In this document: positions 1-7,320 of the stretch, one piece after another | How positions within the stretch are numbered: the stretch's first letter is position 1 | How the letters are laid out: each line of letters begins with the position of its first letter | Assembly (NCBI GenBank): GCA_030838305.1 | Contig: JAUTWY010000053.1 | Coordinates: forward strand, 1-25,295 | Reading direction: 5' to 3' | Origin: Acidobacteriaceae bacterium | GTDB lineage: Bacteria; Acidobacteriota; Terriglobia; Terriglobales; Acidobacteriaceae | Length of the DNA: 25,295 nt | Translations under genes and position numbers: made by a program | Notes under the pieces: model-generated | Told to the model about the DNA's origin: nothing | The model's input: only the letters and a program-made list of their open reading frames with translations | Databases searched by the model: none

Positions 1-55
1 GGCGGACATCAAGAAGGCGATTCAGACGTGGCGTCCGGACTACTGGCGCGTTTGA
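1..55 (+). CDS. 3' end of an unidentified gene
   Basis: Reading from base 2, an open frame gives 17 residues ending in RPDYWRV and a TGA at 53-55. The rest of the gene lies outside the window, so the product cannot be named. The aromatic and charged residues look like a real protein C-terminus rather than chance sequence, but 17 codons are weak evidence. Confidence 0.35.
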   Translation, partial: ADIKKAIQTWRPDYWRV

Positions 56-373
56 GTGTTGAGGATGAGTTCAGGCATCCCTAACGAGATGGGCGTCCGA
101 ATTTGCAATTCTGTCCCGGTGTTGAAATGCCGGGCTATTTTCAGCGTCCTTCGGATGCGAAGCAGGACGCGAGGTTGACTCTCCTGAACGCGTTTGGAAA
201 ACCCTTTCTGAAGTTCTGCCGTCTCATTGGAGACGGTAACTGCGCCGTTTGATGCCGAAAGTAACCGCCGACGGTCCTTTTCGGCGTTGACCCCAGGCGG
301 AACGCGGGGTACGATTTCGATAGAATTGCACGGGCGTTCGAACCGGGGAGCAATCCGTATCTCATACAGAAAT
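56..373. other. Intergenic region with two hairpins
   Basis: No convincing gene lies here. The frame of the following gene stays open upstream to a TTG at 227, but the translated stretch has no protein-like character. Two hairpins are visible: CCCGG/CCGGG at 115-119/130-134 followed by CTATTTT, a possible terminator for the upstream gene, and a 7-bp stem GCGTCCT/AGGACGC at 144-150/164-170. A TAGAAT at 321-326 could be a -10 element for the next gene, but I found no matching -35. Confidence 0.4.
115..140 (+). terminator. Weak possible terminator of the upstream gene
   Basis: A 5-bp G+C stem (CCCGG at 115-119, CCGGG at 130-134) is followed by CTATTTT, 60 bases after the stop codon of the left-edge gene. 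The stem is short and the U tract is broken, so this is tentative. Confidence 0.28.
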
Positions 374-2395
374 ATGCGAGTTGCAAAACTCCAAATGCGG
401 ATTGCTATGCTGGCCGGCCTTGTCCTGGCTATCTCGTCGTGCCAGACGGCGAAAAGGCCGGCTCCTCTCCTCCCTGCGAAGACCGCACCGGCGTTGACAA
501 CCGCGGCTAAAGCTCCAGCACCGCCTCCCCCGCCCTCCCGTCAGGCTCAGCCCTCTCCGACGCCAGCAGCCACTGTGAAGCAAGCGCATGTTCCGGCTGA
601 AACTGCGGCTGAGGCCAAGGCACAATCTGCGGCTCCGGTGCCGGAGACGGATGCGGTGGACGATCTGCTCACGCGGGTGGAAAAGCAATATCAGGCTGGA
701 CTAGACGCCTTTCATTCCGGCCACAACGACATCGCCAAGCAGAATTTTGACAGTGCCATTAACACATTGCTGGGCAGCAATCTCGACATCCGGTCCGACG
801 ACCGGCTCGAAAAGGAATTCGAACGCATTGTCGAAGGCATCGACCATCTCGATCTTGGGGGATTAGTTTCCGATTCTGACGCTCAGAAGTCGGAGCCGGC
901 TCCAATCGATGAGAGCAACGGCCTCACTCCTTCGGCCGATCCCAAGGTGAAGGCCAAGGCTCAAGCCGAAATTAAATCGACCCACTCTGATTTGCCGCTG
1001 ATGATGACCGACCAGGTGGCCGGCTTCATCAGCCACTTTTCTACGAGTGGACGCGGCACCTTTGAGCGCGCCTTCGCCCGCTCCGGCCGCTACCACGACA
1101 TGATGGTTAAGATTTTGAAGGAAGAGGGCGTGCCGCAGGATCTGATTTATCTGGCACAGGCCGAATCCGGCTTCCATCCTCTAGCCGTTTCTCGCGTGGG
1201 CGCCCGCGGCATCTGGCAGTTTATGGGCAGCCGCGCCCGGGGTTACGGCTTGCACAAGAATCTTTGGGTGGACGATCGCCAGGATCCCGAGAAATCGACC
1301 CGCGCCGCTGCCCGTCACCTGAGAGATCTCTACGCCCAGTTTGGCGACTGGTATCTCGCTATGGCCGCCTATAACTCCGGCCCCGGCACGGTGCAGGCTG
1401 CAGTTCGCCGCACCGGTTACGCCGACTTCTGGGAACTCTACCGGCGCAATGTTCTTCCCAAGGAAACGCGTAACTACGTGCCCATCATCTTGGCCGTGAC
1501 CATCATGACCAAGAATCTGTCGCAGTATGGTTTTGATGACGTCTCCATGGATGAACCCGCCGTCTATGACTCCGTGACCATCAGCTATCCCGTGGATCTG
1601 CGCCTGGTGGCGGAATGTGTGGATGCGACTCAGGCTCAACTGCAGGAACTCAATCCCAGCCTGCTGCGGCTGACTACGCCGCGGGAAGGCACGTTCGAAC
1701 TTCACCTGCCGGCGGGGACGAAGGGGCAATATCAAAACGCCATCGCGGCGATCCCGAGGGACATGCGGCTGTGGTGGCGTTATCACAAGGTTCAGCCCAG
1801 CGATACCCTGGCCTCGCTCTCGCGTTCGTATCACATGCCCGCCAAGTCGATTGCGACGGCGAATCACCTTGACGGAATGGAACTCGAGGCTGGCGCCAAG
1901 GTCATCATTCCTGTCCCGGTCGGCAAGCATCCGTTCAGCGACAACGCCACGTACGCGCGCCGCATCACGCGTTACAAAGTCCGCAGAGGGGATACAGTCG
2001 AGACCGTGGCTGACAACTTTGGCGTCTCGGCCCAGATGGTTCGCCGCTGGAACGGGCTGCGAGGAGGCGACAGCCTTCGCGGGCGGAGGGTTCTGGCGCT
2101 TCACTTGCCGGTTTCGCCCAGCAGCGAGGTAGCCTCCGCCAAGCCGACCTCGTCCGCGCACACACGCAAACCGGCGCTGACTTCGGCGAAAGCTTCGACC
2201 GTCAAGCCTGCCACACTCCCCGGCGGAGACTCCGGGGAACAGGCAACTGTGGTTCGCCACAAGGTCAAGTCGGGCGAGACCCTCTACTCGATTGCAAACA
2301 CCTACAAGACCACGGTCGCGGCCTTGAAACGCGACAACGGCAACGTGGCTGTCCTGCGGCCCGGGATGATTTTGGTCGTTCAACCCAGCCAGTGA
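374..2395 (+). CDS. mltD: MltD-like lipoprotein lytic transglycosylase with three LysM domains
   Basis: The product is probably a membrane-bound murein lytic transglycosylase that cleaves glycan strands in the periplasm. From the ATG at 374 the protein has 673 residues. It starts with a lipoprotein signal ending in LAISSC, then a long Ala/Pro-rich linker. An SLT (GH23) domain follows at about residues 250-390, with the catalytic Glu at about residue 264 in AQAESGF, then GIWQFM and AAYNSGPGTV. Three LysM repeats begin at about residues 471, 533 and 628, matching the order in E. coli MltD, which has two. The frame is open back to a TTG at 227, but that extension would bury the signal peptide. 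ATG 395 (MRIAML) is an equally good start; neither has a strong Shine-Dalgarno. The gene appears to stand alone. The family call is firm; the symbol is by analogy. Confidence 0.9.
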   Translation: MRVAKLQMRIAMLAGLVLAISSCQTAKRPAPLLPAKTAPALTTAAKAPAPPPPPSRQAQPSPTPAATVKQAHVPAETAAEAKAQSAAPVPETDAVDDLLTRVEKQYQAGLDAFHSGHNDIAKQNFDSAINTLLGSNLDIRSDDRLEKEFERIVEGIDHLDLGGLVSDSDAQKSEPAPIDESNGLTPSADPKVKAKAQAEIKSTHSDLPLMMTDQVAGFISHFSTSGRGTFERAFARSGRYHDMMVKILKEEGVPQDLIYLAQAESGFHPLAVSRVGARGIWQFMGSRARGYGLHKNLWVDDRQDPEKSTRAAARHLRDLYAQFGDWYLAMAAYNSGPGTVQAAVRRTGYADFWELYRRNVLPKETRNYVPIILAVTIMTKNLSQYGFDDVSMDEPAVYDSVTISYPVDLRLVAECVDATQAQLQELNPSLLRLTTPREGTFELHLPAGTKGQYQNAIAAIPRDMRLWWRYHKVQPSDTLASLSRSYHMPAKSIATANHLDGMELEAGAKVIIPVPVGKHPFSDNATYARRITRYKVRRGDTVETVADNFGVSAQMVRRWNGLRGGDSLRGRRVLALHLPVSPSSEVASAKPTSSAHTRKPALTSAKASTVKPATLPGGDSGEQATVVRHKVKSGETLYSIANTYKTTVAALKRDNGNVAVLRPGMILVVQPSQ

Positions 2396-2639
2396 ATAAT
2401 TTCCCTCCTGCCCGTCCTATTCCGCGCCAACCTCCAGGCGGTCGGTGTTGAGCAGAAGCTACTCGATCCTGGATCCGCGAGACGAACGGTTACTTCTCTC
2501 CGGCCCACTCCCGGACCAGATCGAATTCATAGCCTCTTCCATTGGGTGAAGGGATTTCGCCGTCTGTCTCGCCGAATCTTCTTCCATTCCGCTGCCTCGT
2601 GTGGTAACAGAAATAGGCAGGCTGAGTGGATTGCGGTGG
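2396..2639. other. Intergenic stretch without visible gene
   Basis: I see no supported coding frame, RNA gene or clear terminator between the transglycosylase gene and the promoter of the lysine-rich protein gene. Confidence 0.4.
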
Positions 2640-2670
2640 TTGCAGCCTGCACCAAACGTCGTGCTATAAT
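2640..2670 (+). promoter_or_regulatory. Sigma-70-like promoter of the lysine-rich protein gene
   Basis: A perfect TATAAT lies at 2665-2670, with TTGCAG at 2640-2645 as -35 and a rather long 19-base spacer. Transcription would start near 2677, leaving a leader of about 97 bases before the ATG at 2774. Confidence 0.5.
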
Positions 2671-2773
2671 CGCCCGCCGTTCGAGCACTAAGTTTCTGGT
2701 GGTCTTTTAATTTCCCGTTCCCGGCCCCCTTGCGCGCGCGCGCCAGGAAGCCAAAACAAGATCAGGAGGAGCA

Positions 2774-3184
2774 ATGACGTACGATCCCACACTTTACGCA
2801 CGTGATGAGGAAGAGGAATTTGGTGACACCGGCGCCTACAGCGAGTCGCTGGAAGAGGATTTCGAAGAAGAAGAAGAGGAGGAAGAAGAAGCCGGCGTGC
2901 CGGAGCCCGAAATGGGTGAGCCGATGATGCCGTCTACTCCGCCGCCTCCCGCACCTAAGCCCAGGCCCGCTGCTCCCGCCGGCGGCGGCGGTGGCGGTGC
3001 CAAAAAGCCCGCCGCGAAAAAGAAAACGCCGCCTAAGAAAAAACCGGCAAAGAGAAAGCCAGCAAAGAAAAAAGCGAAGAAGAAAGGGCCGAAGAGGAAA
3101 GCCGCCCGGAAGCCGGCAAAAAAGAAAACAGCCAAAAAGCCCGCGAAAAAGGCGAAGAAAAAAGCCAAAAAAGGCCGCCGCTAA
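2774..3184 (+). CDS. Charge-segregated histone-tail-like protein (acidic N-terminus, lysine-rich C-terminus)
   Basis: This 136-residue protein has a strong Shine-Dalgarno (AGGAGG at 2764-2769) four bases before ATG. It has four blocks. Residues 11-39 are mostly Glu/Asp, with nine consecutive Glu at about 31-39. Residues 41-69 are Pro-rich, 70-75 are six Gly, and 76-136 are almost only Lys, Ala, Pro and Arg in PAKKK-type repeats. The C-terminal block resembles eukaryotic histone H1 tails and bacterial H1-like proteins (Hc1, AlgP, the HU tails of some bacteria), so nucleic-acid binding is likely. No folded domain is visible. The acidic head may shield or regulate the basic tail; that is inference. 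The gene has its own promoter and terminator, so it is monocistronic and probably well expressed. G-, A- and C-rich codon runs reflect the composition. Its function is unproven. Confidence 0.85.
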   Translation: MTYDPTLYARDEEEEFGDTGAYSESLEEDFEEEEEEEEEAGVPEPEMGEPMMPSTPPPPAPKPRPAAPAGGGGGGAKKPAAKKKTPPKKKPAKRKPAKKKAKKKGPKRKAARKPAKKKTAKKPAKKAKKKAKKGRR

Positions 3185-3203
3185 AGGCGCCAGAACAACA
3201 CAG

Positions 3204-3237
3204 GAACCGCGGCTCAACCAGCCGCGGTTCTGCTTTT
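3204..3237 (+). terminator. Rho-independent terminator of the lysine-rich protein gene
   Basis: A perfect 11-bp stem (GAACCGCGGCT at 3204-3214, AGCCGCGGTTC at 3220-3230) with a 5-base loop is followed by TGCTTTT. It starts 19 bases after the stop codon. Confidence 0.85.
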
Positions 3238-3250
3238 CTGGAAATACTCG

Positions 3251-3529
3251 CTATTTCTTTCCTGCCACCGCGTGCAAACACTTTCCATACAGCTCAAGCA
3301 AATGCGCCGCGTATTCGTCGGGCTTCGATGCCGAACCTGTGCCTTGAAATCCCACTCCCGACGACGTGGTTCGTCCATACCCGGTGGTCATGGCCACAAA
3401 TTTCATTAGATCGAGAGCGATATCCTCATTGCGGCGCGACCCCGCGTGCAAAGCTGGACCTTCTTCCATAAGTCCTTCTCCTGAACCGGAAATATAAGGA
3501 AGTTGTTCCTCGTCTTCCATGTCTTGCAT
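3251..3529 (-). CDS. Small conserved-looking hypothetical protein
   Basis: The product is a soluble protein of about 92 residues with an acidic start (MQDMEDEEQLPYIS), a Gly-rich middle and a C-terminus that looks helical (DEYAAHLLELYGKCLHAVAGKK). I do not recognise a family. I chose the ATG at 3529 because GGAAGA lies seven bases upstream. In-frame alternatives are ATG 3544 and GTG 3556, without a ribosome site. A central stretch (IALDLMKFVAMTTGYGRTT) has protein-like alternation, and codon use fits coding sequence. It converges on the lysine-rich protein gene, whose terminator lies between them, and lies downstream of the HXXEE-like gene on the same strand with a gap of about 100 bases. Function unknown. 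Confidence 0.6.
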   Translation of the reverse strand: MQDMEDEEQLPYISGSGEGLMEEGPALHAGSRRNEDIALDLMKFVAMTTGYGRTTSSGVGFQGTGSASKPDEYAAHLLELYGKCLHAVAGKK

Positions 3530-3570
3530 GACGATGTCTTCCATGACTCTGACCACAAACTTCGTTCACG

Positions 3571-3600
3571 ATGATAGCAGGGTCGGAGTTGGGGTGTCCG
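3571..3600 (-). promoter_or_regulatory. Possible promoter of the 92-residue protein gene
   Basis: On the minus strand, CGGACA (3600-3595) and TATCAT (3576-3571) are spaced by 18 bases. They match the -35 and -10 consensus at four and five of six positions. The start point would be near 3564. Confidence 0.35.
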
Positions 3601-3636
3601 GCGGGAAAACTCAAAGTTTTCGCCGATTGTTCATTG

Positions 3637-4128
3637 TCAATCGCCGGTTGGCAGTTGAAAATCCACGCGGGCCGTGCGCCGCAGCCGGTACATCAGCCAC
3701 AGGGAGGCTGCAATCAAGAAGGGAGAAGAATAGAATCCGGGCGCGGGACGCCGAAAGGTTACGGCCGCCACCGTGTGTCCAAGGATGGAAAAGAAAGTAT
3801 GGCCGAGGCCGTTCAGAAGCATGATGACGGCAAAAAACCAGGCCAGGGGCCGCAAGCCGCGCATCCCGCGAGCTGCCACCGGCGTCAGGCAGAACAGCAG
3901 TCCGCAGACCAAAGTCAGCATGACCACCCAGTCACGAAACTGGAACGTAGGCATGGGAAACCAACTCCAGCGCTCCCGCAGGATCGTCACCGTCGGGTTA
4001 TACACGTCCAGGAAACCAGTAAAGGCTTCGTCAGCAATGTGCAGCCCGAATGCGACGCAGAGAGCAAACCACGCTCCGCCAAAGCCAGACGCTGAAAGTG
4101 CGGAAGGCACTCGCCGAATGGAAATCAC
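3637..4128 (-). CDS. Multi-pass membrane protein, HXXEE-like
   Basis: The product is a 163-residue membrane protein with about four hydrophobic segments, at roughly residues 18-40, 66-86, 93-113 and 132-150. The first segment carries HIADE at residues 30-34, close to the H-x-x-E-E signature of the poorly understood HXXEE membrane family, and a second His lies in HTFFSILGHT. Family membership is suggested, not certain. The GTG start at 4128 is preceded directly by an in-frame stop, so the protein cannot be longer; the next ATG would remove the first segment. No clear Shine-Dalgarno is visible. It lies on the same strand as the VOC gene upstream and the 92-residue gene downstream, but with gaps of about 90-110 bases, so an operon is unproven. 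Confidence 0.7.
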   Translation of the reverse strand: MISIRRVPSALSASGFGGAWFALCVAFGLHIADEAFTGFLDVYNPTVTILRERWSWFPMPTFQFRDWVVMLTLVCGLLFCLTPVAARGMRGLRPLAWFFAVIMLLNGLGHTFFSILGHTVAAVTFRRPAPGFYSSPFLIAASLWLMYRLRRTARVDFQLPTGD

Positions 4129-4217
4129 TCACGGATTCTCAATCAACGATGCAACAATGGCAATCAAAATCCGCGTCTCGAGCCGCACGAATTGCCACGG
4201 CGGGCACACAAAGCGGG

Positions 4218-4610
4218 TTAGTGAGACACTTCGCTCATCAGCGCGAGCAAGTTCCCCTCTGAGTCACGGAAGAACGTCATCCACAAGTCGTGCGCCGGCA
4301 TTCTGGCGATCAGGTGCGGCTCGTCCTCAAAGCGCACTCCACTCTCCTTCAGCGTGCCGTAGGCCGCCTGAATGTCGGGCACGGAAAAGTAAAGCACTGA
4401 ACTGGGATGATCAAACTCCGGCTTCTCCGGCCGCTGCAGCATTAGCCGCACTCCGGCGCAATCGAAGAATGCCAATCCCGGCGGCGCTTTGAAAAGCAGC
4501 CTTAGCCCCAGCTTGTCTTCATAAAACGCCGTCGCCCGTTCCACGTCTTTGGTGGTGACGGCGATCTGCCCCAGGCGGGTAATTCCGATTCCAGTTGCGG
4601 TTGCATTCAT
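4218..4610 (-). CDS. VOC/glyoxalase-family protein
   Basis: This 130-residue protein has the vicinal-oxygen-chelate pattern of two beta-alpha-beta-beta-beta units. It begins GQIAVTTKDVERATAFYEDK with LGLRLLF after it, has SVLYFSVPDIQAAY in the middle, and ends FFRDSEGNLLALMSE. The last Glu fits the usual metal ligand, but the first-strand ligand position holds Gln instead of the common His. The substrate cannot be inferred; relatives include lyases, dioxygenases and drug-binding proteins. AAGGGG lies eight bases before the ATG. The gene is divergent from a MarR-type regulator, with a 48-base shared space holding a palindrome, so it is probably controlled by that regulator. Confidence 0.85.
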   Translation of the reverse strand: MNATATGIGITRLGQIAVTTKDVERATAFYEDKLGLRLLFKAPPGLAFFDCAGVRLMLQRPEKPEFDHPSSVLYFSVPDIQAAYGTLKESGVRFEDEPHLIARMPAHDLWMTFFRDSEGNLLALMSEVSH

Positions 4611-4636
4611 GGTCTTGACCCCTTATGCCAAATTAA

Positions 4637-4649
4637 TTAGCATAGCTAA
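4637..4649. promoter_or_regulatory. Probable MarR-type operator palindrome
   Basis: TTAGC-ATA-GCTAA is a perfect inverted repeat in the 48-base space between the divergent VOC and MarR-like genes. Its A+T-rich character and position overlapping both promoters fit an autoregulatory MarR binding site. Binding itself is inferred. Confidence 0.6.
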
Positions 4650-4658
4650 CTATATCCG

Positions 4659-5138
4659 ATGACAAAAGTCAAGGCCCAAGAGCCCTCCGCAAGACAGGAC
4701 CCCGCCGCGCGAAGCGAAACGATCACAGCCGCGGACCGGCTCCATTCCGCTGCCATTCACCTGCTGCGCCGCGGGCGCAAACAAGACGTTGCTTCCGGTA
4801 TCGGCCCCGCCCAGCTTTCCGCGCTCTCCGTGCTCGTCTTTGCCGGTCCCCAGACGCTCGCCAGCCTGGCGGCCGCGGAGCAAGTCAGGCCACCGACGAT
4901 GAGCCGTATCGTTGCCGCGCTCAAGCGCAGCCGCCTGGTCGATATCACCCGCGATACCCATGACGCCCGGCGCATGCGCATCCGCGCCGCCGCCAGAGGC
5001 ACACTTCTTCTCCAGCAAGCGCGCCAGCGCCGCATCGAATATCTCGCGGCGCATCTCGATTCGCTGACCACGACTGAACTTGCCCAACTCACCACCGCCG
5101 CCGAAATCCTGGAAAACCTGCTTCGCAGCTGGCGCTGA
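4659..5138 (+). CDS. MarR-family transcriptional regulator
   Basis: This 159-residue winged-helix protein has the usual MarR plan: a dimerisation helix (AADRLHSAAIHLLRR), a helix-turn-helix at about residues 50-92 (IGPAQLSALSVL, LASLAAAEQVRPPTMSRIVA), and a wing with DITRDTHDARRMRIRAA, close to the family's D-x-R-D/S-x-x-D-x-R motif. C-terminal helices follow. The ATG at 4659 has no Shine-Dalgarno, and A+T-rich sequence (CTATAT) runs up to it, so the transcript may be nearly leaderless. It probably represses itself and the divergent VOC gene through the palindrome at 4637-4649. The ligand is unknown. Confidence 0.88.
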   Translation: MTKVKAQEPSARQDPAARSETITAADRLHSAAIHLLRRGRKQDVASGIGPAQLSALSVLVFAGPQTLASLAAAEQVRPPTMSRIVAALKRSRLVDITRDTHDARRMRIRAAARGTLLLQQARQRRIEYLAAHLDSLTTTELAQLTTAAEILENLLRSWR

Positions 5139-5327
5139 CTCTCTCTTCGTTCGAGGTTCGAGCTTGTTCGCCTTTCGTAGCAAGCGCAGGCCCGCGGGTG
5201 CAATCCGCGAGCCCCGTTTTGCTATTCGCGGCGCAGTCCTTCCCCCGTCGATTTGCTAAACGCTGGTCTCGTCCTGAACCGGGCCCTTTGGGAAATTTCC
5301 TAATCCCTGAGCAGAAAGGACCGCCGC

Positions 5328-6158
5328 ATGGCTATTACAAAACTTGACACCCATCTAACCCGGGCCGAAGGGTTACCCTGAAGTCGGATCCAACCCGGAT
5401 CGATCCTCTGAAACTGAAGGTTGGCAAACTGACAGCCCGGCACGACCCGCGGACCCTGTTGCTCGCCTCTTACACCACGCCCGCGCTGCCCGCGCCCCCT
5501 CCGGCCATGAATGCCGCTGCTGAGGTGAAAGGCACGTGGGCAATGATGGATAACGACCAGATCGGCGACTGCACCTGCGCTGCTGCCGGGCATCTCATCA
5601 TGGAATGGACCGCGGCCGCGCAATCCAAAATGCGCCACGCCAGCGGACAAGCAGATCGTTGCAGCCTATTCCGCCATCACTGGCTACAATCCCACGACCG
5701 GCGCAAACGACAATGGGGCCCAGGCACTTGATGTCCTCAACCACTGGCGCCAGCACGGCATCGCCGGCCACAAAATTCAGGCTTACCTTGCTCTCAAGCC
5801 TTCCAATCACACCCACGTCATGGACGCGGTGTGGATTTTCGGGGGCTCTTACATTGGCATCGCCCTGCCTAAGAGCGCGCCGGCTCAAACCAGCTACAAG
5901 CAGATGTGGTCCGCCCCCGCCTCTGGTACCAGCGCCGACGGTACTCCCGGGTCCTGGGGCAGACACGCCTTTCCTGTCGTCGCCTACCACTCGCGCAGCC
6001 TCACTGTCGTTACCTGGTGCGCCTTGCAATCCATGACGGGGGAATCTTGGGCGGCCTACTGCGATGAGGCGTATGCAATTCTCAGTTTCTGACTATCTCA
6101 GCAAGAAAGGCGGCCAGACCGTTGCGCCCTACAGCAGGAGCTGGCGGACTTGAAGTGA
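5328..6158 (+). pseudogene. Frameshifted papain-like/C39-like conserved hypothetical gene
   Basis: Pieces of one protein are spread over shifted frames. An AAAGGA site and ATG at 5328 give 17 codons (MAITKLDTHLTRAEGLP) and then a stop. The frame then shifts so that KLTARHDPRTLLLASYT to IGDCTCAAAGHLIMEW reads on to about 5640. A second shift restores KQIVAAYSAITGYNP to CDEAYAILSF, which stops at 6090. DYLSKKGGQTVAP reads in a third frame, and LQQELADLK ends at 6156-6158 back in the earlier frame. About four indels are needed, near 5370, 5640, 6088 and 6120. The intact family, which I recall as conserved hypotheticals, has a papain-like layout with a Cys in IGDC (here 5570-5572) and a His in a GGHA-like motif (here GRHA, His at 5964-5966). 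Sequencing error is possible, but flanking genes are clean. Confidence 0.8.
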
Positions 6159-6248
6159 AGGGATGGGACGAGGGGCTCTACGACCAACACGTAATCTACT
6201 CCTATCGCCAGCTGAGTGAGGCTCTGCTAAGCAGTCCGGAACGGTCTG

Positions 6249-6279
6249 TCGACATCACTGCTTCATTGCGGTTTAGAAT
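6249..6279 (+). promoter_or_regulatory. Probable promoter of the metallo-hydrolase gene
   Basis: TCGACA at 6249-6254 and TAGAAT at 6274-6279 each match the sigma-70 consensus at five of six positions, with a 19-base spacer. The expected start near 6286 leaves about 29 bases before the ATG at 6315. Confidence 0.45.
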
Positions 6280-6314
6280 GTCTCTCCGCAGGCAATACGA
6301 AACCGGGGACGATC

Positions 6315-7244
6315 ATGCGCATCGCAAGAATTCTTGTCGCCATTTGTGTGCTGACTGCAAACTTTGCCACTACGCAGGACCAGGATTTCAGCAAAGTAGA
6401 AATGAAGGTCACGAAAGTGGCTGGCAATGTCTACATGCTACAAGGCGCGGGCGGAAACATTGGCGCTTCAGTCGGGGACGACGGCATCCTGATTGTCGAC
6501 GATCAATACGCTCCGTTAGCGGACAGAATTCAGGCGGCGCTGAAAGGCATCACCGACAAGCCGATGCGTTTCATCATCAACACGCATTATCACGGCGATC
6601 ACACCGGCGGCAATGCGTATTTTCAAAAACAAGCTCCCGTCATCGCGCAAGACAATGTCCGCAAACGCCTGGAGAGTGGCGGGGCCGCCGGCAATGGCAG
6701 CTCCATACACATGGAGGTCAAGCCAGCGCCCCACGATGCCTTGCCCATCGTCACCTTCGATCACGACGTTACCGTGCATCTCAATGGCGAAGACATCCGC
6801 GCCCTCTACTTTCCCGCCGGACATACCGATGGTGACTCGATCATCTTCTTCCCCCACGCGAATGTGGTGCACATGGGCGACGACTTCGTCACTTATGGTT
6901 TCCCCTTCATTGACGTGGAGAGTGGTGGCAGCATCAACGGCATGATTGACGCAGTGGAGAAAGTCATTGGACAACTCCCACCGGATGTGAAGGTCATTCC
7001 CGGGCATGGTCCCATTTCCAACCTGGACGACGTGCGTGCTTATGTCACGATGCTCAAGGCAACTCGCGACGCGGTGGAAAGGGCCTTGAAAGAAGGAAAG
7101 ACGCTCGATCAGATGAAGCAGGCGAAACTGCTTGATCCGTGGAAAAAGTTCTCCGGAGACTTCGTCAAGGAAGATACGTTCCTGGAGACGCTCTACAATT
7201 CTTTGACCGGCCAGAAAATCGGCAAGTTCATCAAGCACAACTAG
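6315..7244 (+). CDS. Exported metallo-beta-lactamase-fold hydrolase
   Basis: This 309-residue protein has an N-terminal signal peptide (MRIARILVAICVLTANFATT) and a metallo-beta-lactamase fold. The metal site is visible: His91, His93, Asp95 and His96 in THYHGDHTGG, His170 in AGHTDGDS, an Asp in MGDDF, and His231 in PGHGP. Such a set can hold two zinc ions. The fold family includes lactonases, cyclase-like proteins and subclass B3-like lactamases, so the substrate is open and antibiotic hydrolysis should not be assumed. It acts in the periplasm or outside. GGGGA lies upstream of the ATG, and a promoter-like pair sits at 6249-6279. The neighbouring downstream gene converges on it. Confidence 0.88.
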   Translation: MRIARILVAICVLTANFATTQDQDFSKVEMKVTKVAGNVYMLQGAGGNIGASVGDDGILIVDDQYAPLADRIQAALKGITDKPMRFIINTHYHGDHTGGNAYFQKQAPVIAQDNVRKRLESGGAAGNGSSIHMEVKPAPHDALPIVTFDHDVTVHLNGEDIRALYFPAGHTDGDSIIFFPHANVVHMGDDFVTYGFPFIDVESGGSINGMIDAVEKVIGQLPPDVKVIPGHGPISNLDDVRAYVTMLKATRDAVERALKEGKTLDQMKQAKLLDPWKKFSGDFVKEDTFLETLYNSLTGQKIGKFIKHN

Positions 7245-7285
7245 CAGCGGTGAACCCGGTTAGGACCGCGTCTCAGCCCGCCCTG

Positions 7286-7320
7286 AACGCAGTCGAAAGA
7301 TTGGCACGCTGCGTTTTCTT
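7286..7320 (+). terminator. Possible terminator between convergent genes
   Basis: A 7-bp stem (AACGCAG at 7286-7292, CTGCGTT at 7309-7315) with a 16-base loop is followed by TTCTT. It lies between the metallo-hydrolase gene and the convergent gene that ends at 7320. The long loop lowers confidence. Confidence 0.35.

Noticed and set aside
1181..2383. Long minus-strand open frame of 400 codons opposite the transglycosylase
   Set aside because: It is a shadow frame of a high-G+C gene; the plus strand has clear SLT and LysM domains.
6315..7244. Calling the metallo-beta-lactamase-fold protein an antibiotic-resistance gene
   Set aside because: The metal motif is shared by many hydrolases, and nothing in the context indicates beta-lactam cleavage.
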